Below, piece by piece: positions 1-5,184 of a DNA stretch of 9,257 nucleotides (position 1 is the first letter of the stretch; every line of letters starts with the position of its first letter). The stretch is from Fidelibacterota bacterium UBA1611 (GTDB lineage Bacteria > Fidelibacterota > Marinisomatia > Marinisomatales > UBA1611). The translations under genes were made by a program, and so were the position numbers. The DNA is taken from positions 1 to 9,257 of the forward strand of contig DCMX01000100.1 of the NCBI GenBank assembly GCA_002321855.1, read 5' to 3'. Below the pieces are notes generated by a model. That model had not been told where the DNA came from and did no database searches. It saw only the letters and a program-made list of their open reading frames with translations.

Positions 1-26
1 ACGTTTTTTATGTTACTAATCACAAC

Positions 27-45
27 GAACCCGTGTAACGGGTTT
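27..45 (-). terminator. Hairpin just after recN, possible weak terminator
   Basis: AACCCG (28-33) and CGGGTT (39-44) form a 6-bp stem with a 5-base loop, extendable by a G-T pair. It lies 19 bases past the recN stop. There is no adjacent U-tract on either strand, so it is not a canonical intrinsic terminator. It could protect the 3' end or act with another factor. Confidence 0.3.
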
Positions 46-63
46 CTGCCATCGATTACTAAT

Positions 64-1719
64 TTATCCAAGAGCTTGATCCATAAATTTCTTAGTAGAA
101 GTTAAACCTTCCTCTGTTACTCTTTCTCCACTGAATAATTCTGCAATCGCCTGAACTTTTTCTTTGTTATCCAAATAAACGGCATTGACAGATGTTTGTT
201 CATTAATTGTTTTTTTATGAATATATAAATGGTGGTTAGCTCTTAAAGCTATTTGAGGCAAATGGGTTATACAAATGACTTGTTTATCCTTACTCAATTT
301 TAATAATGCTTCGGCAACTTTATCTGCTGCCTGCCCGGATAATCCTGAATCAATTTCATCAAAAACCAGTGTTTCTACAGGATCACTTTTTTTCAAAACT
401 GATTTAATCGCAAGCATGATTCTTGACACTTCTCCTCCAGAGGCAACTTTAGTGAGAGGTTTGGGGGGTTCACCTGGGTTTGCGCTTAGAAAAAATTCAA
501 CTTGGTCATATCCTTTTTCCCCATATTTCACCAGTTTATTCTGAAATTGTATTGCACTTTGACTATCTTCTTGCTGGTGTATTCTCACTTCAAATTTTGA
601 TCCCGCCATATTTAATTGGACCATTTCTGTTTCAATTTGAGAAGCGATCTTTAAAGAAAATTTAGTTCGAATAGCATTTATTTGATCTGCTAACTTTTGG
701 TAACGGGTAATTAATAGTTCTTTTTCCAATTCTAAATCAGCGATTTTACTATCCAACCCCTTCAATTGATTCATTTCATTTTCCGCTTCCTGAATAAAGG
801 ACTGAACGGACGCAATAGAGCCGCCATATTTCCGCTTTAAACTTTCTATAGCATAGAGGCGTTCTTCTACTTTTTGAAGATGATCTTGATCAAGCTCGAA
901 TGATTCCACATATTGAATCATTCCTGCTGACGCATCCTGGATGGATATTGAGGCTTGGTCTATCGATTCAATATATGGTTTTAATGAATCATCATATTTG
1001 GACAATCGATTTAATTCATTAAGAGCAGAGGCAAGCTGTTGATAAATGGAATGATCATGTTCAGTTAAAGATTGGTTCAAATTTTGAACTGTAGAAACTA
1101 ATTCTTCAACGTGATTGAGTCTTTTAAACTCCTTTCCCAATATAATATCTTCATCAATTTGTGGATTAATTAATTGAATTTCCTGGATTTGAAATTGGAG
1201 TAATTCTTTTCGATTCTCAGCATCTGTCTGCAATTCGATTGCTTGGTTCAAGTCTTGAATTATCTGTCTTGATTCAGAGAAAGTATTGCCAATTTTTTTG
1301 ACTAAATCCTCGGAATTACAAAAACTATCTAAAAAATAAATATGTGTAGAAGCATCCATGATATATTGCTGCTCATGCTGGCCATGAAAATCTGCTAACG
1401 ATAAAACTGAATTCCGAAAATCCATCTCAATGATTGGTTCATCATCAATGAATGAGCGGGTGCGTCCACTTTTATAGATTAATCGACGAAATATTTTTTC
1501 TTTCCCGTCCACAGTTAATTCCACTTCAACCACAGTCTTATCCTGCCCACTTCGTACATCTAATTTATCTTGTTTTCCCCCTAGTGCGATTCCCAACGAT
1601 TTCAAGATGATGGATTTACCTGCACCTGTTTCACCTGTGATAACAGTGAGACCATTATTAATATCAATTGCCAACTGTCTGATAATTGCAAAATCCTTTA
1701 TGAATAGTCGTCGAATCAT
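64..1719 (-). CDS. recN: DNA repair protein RecN
   Basis: RecN is an SMC-like cytosolic ATPase that acts early in recombinational repair of double-strand breaks. The 551-residue length is normal for the family. The N-terminus carries the Walker A motif GETGAGKS (residues 29-36) and the RecN-typical HGQHEQQ (about 112-118). Residues about 145-400 are a Gln/Glu/Leu-rich coiled-coil arm. The C-terminal head has the ABC signature ASGGEVSR (426-433), Walker B LVFDEIDSGLSG (D454, E455) and the THLPQIA switch histidine (H486). All ATPase motifs are intact. The ATG overlaps the TGA of a small upstream frame as ATGA, which suggests translational coupling; no good Shine-Dalgarno site precedes it. The nearest promoter candidate is the repeat-borne one at 1935-1962. 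The identification is very secure. Confidence 0.97.
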   Translation of the reverse strand: MIRRLFIKDFAIIRQLAIDINNGLTVITGETGAGKSIILKSLGIALGGKQDKLDVRSGQDKTVVEVELTVDGKEKIFRRLIYKSGRTRSFIDDEPIIEMDFRNSVLSLADFHGQHEQQYIMDASTHIYFLDSFCNSEDLVKKIGNTFSESRQIIQDLNQAIELQTDAENRKELLQFQIQEIQLINPQIDEDIILGKEFKRLNHVEELVSTVQNLNQSLTEHDHSIYQQLASALNELNRLSKYDDSLKPYIESIDQASISIQDASAGMIQYVESFELDQDHLQKVEERLYAIESLKRKYGGSIASVQSFIQEAENEMNQLKGLDSKIADLELEKELLITRYQKLADQINAIRTKFSLKIASQIETEMVQLNMAGSKFEVRIHQQEDSQSAIQFQNKLVKYGEKGYDQVEFFLSANPGEPPKPLTKVASGGEVSRIMLAIKSVLKKSDPVETLVFDEIDSGLSGQAADKVAEALLKLSKDKQVICITHLPQIALRANHHLYIHKKTINEQTSVNAVYLDNKEKVQAIAELFSGERVTEEGLTSTKKFMDQALG

Positions 1720-1931
1720 TCTCTACCATTTCTTAAAAAGACTAATGCACCATCAGTTATGCCGATCGTATCAGTAAAACCGACCCAACTGCTATAAAAT
1801 CGTCCAGAAATAAATGACATTAAATATTCATCCATATCATTGGCTTAATCGGTGCATTGTCTGACAAAGGTCTTTTCAGTGGAAAATAGGAGTACACTTA
1901 ATACAAGAAATAATATGATGCGTTTAAACAT
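1716..1931 (-). pseudogene. Small broken frame upstream of recN (copy A)
   Basis: The product is not recognised. The frame opens at ATG 1931-1929 with a signal-peptide-like start (MFKRIILFLVLSVLLFS), reads 28 codons to TAA (1847-1845), then stays open in the same frame for 42 codons to TGA (1718-1716). That TGA overlaps the recN ATG. The second part contains an internal ATG at 1835-1833, giving a possible 39-residue ORF, and includes SSWVGFTDTIGITDGAL. This resembles the end of copy B (2020-2262), STWNKLGTYVTDGSL. It may be a decayed short secreted protein, two tiny ORFs of which the second is coupled to recN, or a gene with a sequencing error. The repeat-borne promoter sits three bases before the first ATG. 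The coordinates are seen directly; decay and homology are inferred. Confidence 0.4.
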
Positions 1932-1934
1932 ATA

Positions 1935-1962
1935 AAAATCTACTCTCAATACGACAAACAAA
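1935..1962 (-). promoter_or_regulatory. Promoter-like TTTG-N16-TAGATTTT upstream of copy A and recN
   Basis: On the minus strand TTTG (1962-1959) is followed by 16 bases and TAGATTTT (1942-1935). This resembles the Bacteroidota -33/-7 promoter type. The box ends only three bases before the ATG of copy A, so transcription would start at or inside the start codon. For recN it would leave a leader of about 200 bases. Confidence 0.5.
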
Positions 1963-1984
1963 AAAACCCCGCTACGGGGCGAGG
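1960..1984 (-). terminator. Intrinsic terminator ending the copy B transcript
   Basis: On the minus strand CCTCGC (1984-1979) pairs with GCGGGG (1972-1967) across a 6-base loop, with one G-T pair. A seven-T tract follows (1966-1960). An alternative 5-bp stem CCCCG/CGGGG also forms. It lies 35 bases past the last stop of copy B (2020), so it would end transcripts from the sugar dehydrogenase and copy B just before the promoter that serves copy A and recN. Confidence 0.7.
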
Positions 1985-2019
1985 CTTGATGTTATGAATT
2001 ATGAATTTAAATTTTTCAA

Positions 2020-2262
2020 TTATCGTAATTTCACAAAATCATTATAATTACTTAATGAACCATCCGTAACATACGTACCCAGTTTATTCCAGGTCGATCA
2101 CAAGCTCTGGTCCTCCACAATCTTACTAAACCATTCAGATGCTTTTTTATTTGGAATCATTGTATTCCTAACAATTTATGTTACTTGTGAAAAAAGCATT
2201 GTTGAATTAATCAACGTTATTAAACCATATACCATTAATAATTTTATTTGGTTTATGCTCAT
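2020..2262 (-). pseudogene. Small secreted-protein remnant with two in-frame stops (copy B)
   Basis: The product is not recognised. It starts at ATG 2262-2260 behind the only clear Shine-Dalgarno site in the window (AGAAGGAG, about 7 bases upstream). The start looks like a signal peptide (MSINQIKLLMVYGLITLINS, then TMLFSQ). TAA at 2178-2176 ends the frame after 28 codons. The same frame continues through 25 codons to TGA (2100-2098), then 25 more to TAA (2022-2020). The last part includes STWNKLGTYVTDGSL and ends FVKLR. The single frame and protein-like composition suggest a gene broken by two nonsense changes. It lies 62 bases after the sugar dehydrogenase stop and before a clear terminator. 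The frame and stops are seen; pseudogene status is inferred. Confidence 0.45.
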
Positions 2263-2324
2263 GATATACTCCTTCTACTCTTGTCTTCTAGTTGAAATAT
2301 TATGGACAGCTATTTAATAAAAAA

Positions 2325-3749
2325 TCATTTTAATAAAACCATCTTTCTCGTTTTTCTATACTCACCCACTTGTATTGTATACAGGTATAATCCGGCTGAT
2401 ACAGACTGACCAATGTCATTAGTTGCATTCCATTGGATTAATCTATGTCCAACCTTTTGATTCCTATTAACCAGTGTCCTGATCTTACGGCCCATAAGAT
2501 CATAGACCATGATTGTTACATGGTTTGCTTCAGGTATATCATATCTGAACTGCGTTGTTGGATTGAATGGATTGGGATAGTTCTGATGAAGTGATAGGAC
2601 ATTTAGTGTCAAATCACCATGATTTATCATGGAATATGTCTGCGTAAATTTATATATCGTTCCATCAAATGAACATATATACAACTCATTATATTGGTCC
2701 GTGCCAAAAGAAGTGACGGAATAAGGCCCCAAATCACCAAGGGTACTTACTTCAGGGGAATTTCCTTCTTCATACTCTAATGACCAGATATCTCCGTACT
2801 CAAAATCAGCGAAGATATACTTTCCATAAAGATTTGGGACCAAACTTCCCCGATATACAAAACCTCCAGTGATGGATTCGCCGATATTGTGGTTGTATTC
2901 ATAAAATGGCATAATAAGTCCGGTGGTATCGCAACCGACGGGCGAATCGTAACAATAAGTCCCCTCCATAATGTTCCAGCCATAGTTTCCACCTACCTCT
3001 AATAAATTTATTTCTTCATACAAGTCCTGACCAACATCTGCAATCCAACAGAGGTTAGTGACAGAATCGAAACTAAACCGCCATGGGTTTCGAAGACCAT
3101 AAGCATATATTTCCTCTCTATAACCTGTCCCCACAAAAGGGTTATTATTCGGAACTCCATAGTTCAATCCTTCGTCGGGAGTATCCACATTGATCCGTAG
3201 TATAGCACTATGAAGGGTGTAAAGATTTTGCCCATGCCCATAGGGGTCACCTCCTGCACCGCCATCTCCCATACCAATGTACAGGTTTCCATCAGGTCCA
3301 AAAACTATTTGTCCACCATTGTGATTGTCAAAGGGTTGATTAATCTCGATTATTACAAATTCAGATTCTTCATCTGCCTGATTGTAATCGTTTGAAGTAA
3401 CCTGAAAACGTGAAACCACTGTTCTTAGTGGATTGGGTGCTGTGTAGTTAACAAAAAAGTAGCCGTTATTTTCATAGTCAGGATGGAATGCTAGGCCTAG
3501 AAGCCCTCTTTCACCTTCAAATACTACCCTATCCCGAATATCAAGGAAAAGCGTCTTGTCTACCGCAAGCGAATCATTATCAAAAACATAAATGGAACCT
3601 TCCTGCTCTACTACAAAGAGCCGATTGGACTCGTCCGGTGGATATTGGAGGTCAACAGGCTGTGTAAAATACAAGCTGGGAAATGCTTCATCGATCTGAA
3701 TCTGACCAAAAAGAATCGATAAGGGGAAAAATAGAGTTACTTTTTTCAT
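2325..3749 (-). CDS. Secreted PQQ-dependent sugar dehydrogenase (GSDH fold) with C-terminal sorting domain
   Basis: This is a glucose/sorbosone dehydrogenase-type beta-propeller, expected to oxidise aldose sugars with PQQ outside the cytoplasm. The proposed start is ATG 3749, giving 474 residues beginning MKKVTLFFPLSILFG, a signal peptide. The frame stays open to ATG 3815 (496 residues), but that extension overlaps a leader repeat with a promoter-like box ending at 3758. Family marks include ERGLLGLAFHPDY, NHNGGQIVFGPDGNLY with the presumed catalytic His at about 143, GMGDGG, YGLRNPWRFSFD with Arg at about 220, and GGNYGWNIMEG. Residues about 386-474 form a Por/type IX-like sorting and FlgD-like domain (QNYPNPFNPTT, then the typical YDLMGRKIRTL and end KMVLLK). 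It lies downstream of the M20 gene. The substrate cannot be told from sequence. Confidence 0.9.
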   Translation of the reverse strand: MKKVTLFFPLSILFGQIQIDEAFPSLYFTQPVDLQYPPDESNRLFVVEQEGSIYVFDNDSLAVDKTLFLDIRDRVVFEGERGLLGLAFHPDYENNGYFFVNYTAPNPLRTVVSRFQVTSNDYNQADEESEFVIIEINQPFDNHNGGQIVFGPDGNLYIGMGDGGAGGDPYGHGQNLYTLHSAILRINVDTPDEGLNYGVPNNNPFVGTGYREEIYAYGLRNPWRFSFDSVTNLCWIADVGQDLYEEINLLEVGGNYGWNIMEGTYCYDSPVGCDTTGLIMPFYEYNHNIGESITGGFVYRGSLVPNLYGKYIFADFEYGDIWSLEYEEGNSPEVSTLGDLGPYSVTSFGTDQYNELYICSFDGTIYKFTQTYSMINHGDLTLNVLSLHQNYPNPFNPTTQFRYDIPEANHVTIMVYDLMGRKIRTLVNRNQKVGHRLIQWNATNDIGQSVSAGLYLYTIQVGEYRKTRKMVLLK

Positions 3750-3757
3750 GGTAAACT

Positions 3758-3785
3758 TAAATATATCCATCATCCCAAAAACAAA
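3758..3785 (-). promoter_or_regulatory. Promoter-like TTTG-N16-TATATTTA upstream of sugar dehydrogenase
   Basis: On the minus strand TTTG (3785-3782) is followed by 16 bases and TATATTTA (3765-3758). The box ends eight bases before ATG 3749, which would give a leader of only a few bases and favours that start over the one at 3815. No Shine-Dalgarno site is present. Confidence 0.45.
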
Positions 3786-3810
3786 CAGACCTACTATTTG
3801 GTAGAGATCG
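3758..3810 (-). repeat. Dispersed leader element, copy 3 (diverged)
   Basis: In the direction of transcription it has stem arms CTCTAC (3806-3801) and GTAGGT (3794-3789) around a 6-base loop, then GTTTG, TTGGGATGATGG and TATATTT. The spacer part GGGATGATGG is identical to copy 2. The T-tract after the stem is lost, so it should not terminate. Two inner stem pairs differ from copy 2 in a paired way. The element begins within about ten bases of the stop of the upstream M20 gene (3821-3819). Confidence 0.6.
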
Positions 3811-3818
3811 TACAATTG

Positions 3819-4958
3819 TTATTTATTATTCAAAGCCAGAATGAAATTTTTAATTATTTCATAGGTATTAATCAAACTGTCTGCGCTAACCCATTCATCA
3901 ATAGCATGAGCACCGTGTCCTGCCGGACCGAAAAGGATGGAAGGAATACCCGATTGGGTTGACAGTGCTGAATCTGCCCAGTAAGACATACCGCTATATT
4001 CTTTATCTCCAGAAATTTTTTTCAATTTAGAGATTATTTCATTCTTTTCAACTTCATTGGATGGTCGACTGAAAATTTTTCTCCCCGTGATCTGATGATT
4101 GCCAGGTACATTTGTTGCAACACTGATCACGCGCTGTAATTCTGCATCGAGTTTTCCCTGGCTTTCACCTGGTAAAATGCGGCGTTCCCAATTAAGTTTG
4201 GCCCGGGATGCAATCACACTCTGTGACGTACCCCCAGAGATGAGTCCTGGATGGAGACTGCTATGTCCTAGGTAAGGGTCGGGTTTTTCTTCTGATAATT
4301 CCTGATTGATTATTTCCAGTTCTTTAAGAACATAACCAAGTGGAAAAATAGCATTCACACCTTCTTCAGGACGGCTTCCATGCGCTGCCACTCCTTCGAT
4401 CTCGATCTCAAACCAGGCAAATCCTTTATGACTGATGCCAATCTGTTCTTCGGTAGGTTCCATAAAGATACCAAGCATTGGTTTCACAGGTAGTGTAGGG
4501 ATGAAATGTTCAACCAGGTGTTCCATTCCCATGCTAAGATTCTCTTCATCGGCAACGAACGTAAATGCCAGCGTAACCGGGCAAGGATGCCGTGAAAAAT
4601 AGGTTGCTATCCCCATTTGAACTGCACATCCACCCAGCATATCATATGTCCCTCGACCAAATAGTTTATCTCCATCCCTACGTAAGGTAAATGGATTGTC
4701 CATCCCTTCTGTCCCCACAGTATCAAGATGACCGTTCATGAGCAATACATTATCCGGATTTTCTCCCGTTAAAACAGCAGTGGTATTGCAACGGTCATTT
4801 TTTATTGTATGTACCGCAGAAGGAATCCCCAAATCCTGGAAATGATGGCAAACAAATTCTGCGATTTCCTGTTCACCCTGTCCTGCGGATGAAAGATCTG
4901 GATTCACAGAATTAATCTGCACCAGCCGTTTAAGGTTTTGAATCAGTTGATCTTGCAT
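3819..4958 (-). CDS. M20 family metallopeptidase/deacylase (ArgE/DapE/CPG2-like)
   Basis: This is a cytosolic di-zinc amidohydrolase or peptidase of the M20 family, 379 residues, a normal length. Metal and catalytic residues are visible in order: H77 and D79 in NGHLDT, bridging D106 in GRGTYDMLGG, general base E138 and ligand E139 in VADEEN, E167 in FMEPTEE, and H351 in GAHAIDEWV. The lid/dimer domain carries AAHGSRPEEG with H193. There is no signal peptide. The family covers acetylornithine deacetylase, succinyl-diaminopimelate desuccinylase and carboxypeptidase G2-like enzymes. No linked arginine or lysine gene fixes the substrate, so no symbol is given. The start at 4958 lacks a Shine-Dalgarno site. 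A promoter-like box at 5053-5080 would give a leader of about 90 bases. Confidence 0.9.
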   Translation of the reverse strand: MQDQLIQNLKRLVQINSVNPDLSSAGQGEQEIAEFVCHHFQDLGIPSAVHTIKNDRCNTTAVLTGENPDNVLLMNGHLDTVGTEGMDNPFTLRRDGDKLFGRGTYDMLGGCAVQMGIATYFSRHPCPVTLAFTFVADEENLSMGMEHLVEHFIPTLPVKPMLGIFMEPTEEQIGISHKGFAWFEIEIEGVAAHGSRPEEGVNAIFPLGYVLKELEIINQELSEEKPDPYLGHSSLHPGLISGGTSQSVIASRAKLNWERRILPGESQGKLDAELQRVISVATNVPGNHQITGRKIFSRPSNEVEKNEIISKLKKISGDKEYSGMSYWADSALSTQSGIPSILFGPAGHGAHAIDEWVSADSLINTYEIIKNFILALNNK

Positions 4959-5008
4959 AGAATAGAATACTGATTTCTATATTTTAATCCCATTTTCAGG
5001 GTCAGGGG

Positions 5009-5031
5009 GACTATGAATTCCTATGATAGTC
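5009..5031 (-). other. Hairpin in the leader of the M20 gene
   Basis: GACTAT (5009-5014) and ATAGTC (5026-5031) form a 6-bp stem with an 11-base loop containing GAATTC. It lies in the leader between the promoter-like box (5053-5080) and ATG 4958. On the minus strand a C-rich run follows. I do not recognise a riboswitch or attenuator; it could be chance. Confidence 0.25.
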
Positions 5032-5052
5032 ACTTATTTTATAAACTTGGTT

Positions 5053-5080
5053 CAAATCTACCATCATCCCAACAAACAAA
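5053..5080 (-). promoter_or_regulatory. Promoter-like TTTG-N16-TAGATTTG upstream of M20 gene
   Basis: On the minus strand TTTG (5080-5077), 16 bases, then TAGATTTG (5060-5053), a full match to the Bacteroidota -7 consensus TAnnTTTG. The spacing is slightly shorter than usually quoted for that promoter type. It points at the M20 gene 94 bases downstream. Confidence 0.55.
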
Positions 5081-5101
5081 AAACCCCGCTACTATGCGAG
5101 G
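5078..5101 (-). terminator. Terminator-like hairpin with T-tract in a divergent intergenic region
   Basis: The CCTCGC/GCGGGG stem, 6-base loop and six T have the form of a minus-strand intrinsic terminator. It lies between two divergent genes, where no known minus-strand transcript arrives from upstream except antisense of the phosphodiesterase gene. A function as promoter insulator or as part of the repeat is as likely as gene-end termination. Confidence 0.5.
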
Positions 5102-5147
5102 ATTGATGCCTTTAATAGGGTAAATCTATTTAAGCTGTAACATCTTC

Positions 5148-5175
5148 TTTGTTTGGATAGGTTTATCTACTTTTA
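5148..5175 (+). promoter_or_regulatory. Promoter-like TTTG-N16-TACTTTTA upstream of phosphodiesterase
   Basis: TTTG (5148-5151), 16 bases, TACTTTTA (5168-5175). The spacing is the same as in the repeat-borne boxes but there is no hairpin, so it is an independent instance. The box ends nine bases before ATG 5185, implying a very short mRNA leader. Confidence 0.45.
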
Positions 5176-5184
5176 GTAATTATA

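Larger units (their letters stand above)
1935..1991 (-). repeat. Dispersed leader element, copy 1
   Basis: In the direction of transcription this copy holds CATCAAG, then a stem CCTCGC/GCGGGG with a 6-base loop, seven T, TTTG, 16 bases and TAGATTT. It closely matches copy 2 at 5053-5108: 12 of 13 bases agree across the hairpin's 5' arm and its outer flank, and the T-tract, GTTTGT and TAGATTT are shared. The loop and most of the 16-base spacer differ. Confidence 0.7.
5053..5108 (-). repeat. Dispersed leader element, copy 2 (best preserved)
   Basis: In transcription order: CATCAAT, stem CCTCGC (5101-5096)/GCGGGG (5089-5084) with loop ATAGTA, six T (5083-5078), GTTTGTT, GGGATGATGG, TAGATTTG. 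It shares its hairpin and T-tract with copy 1, its spacer with copy 3, and its AATCTACCA and GTAGCGGG parts with copy 4. It therefore links all four copies. Confidence 0.75.

Noticed and set aside
275..665. Plus-strand open frames of 61 and 89 codons inside recN
   Set aside because: They are antisense to the conserved RecN ATPase head and have no family resemblance.
2098..2100. TGA in copy B read as Trp or selenocysteine
   Set aside because: The sugar dehydrogenase uses TGA as its normal stop, copy B also has an in-frame TAA, and no selenocysteine-type structure is evident.
3750..3815. A 22-residue N-terminal extension of the sugar dehydrogenase from ATG 3815
   Set aside because: The bases form the leader repeat with its promoter box, and the signal peptide begins naturally at ATG 3749.
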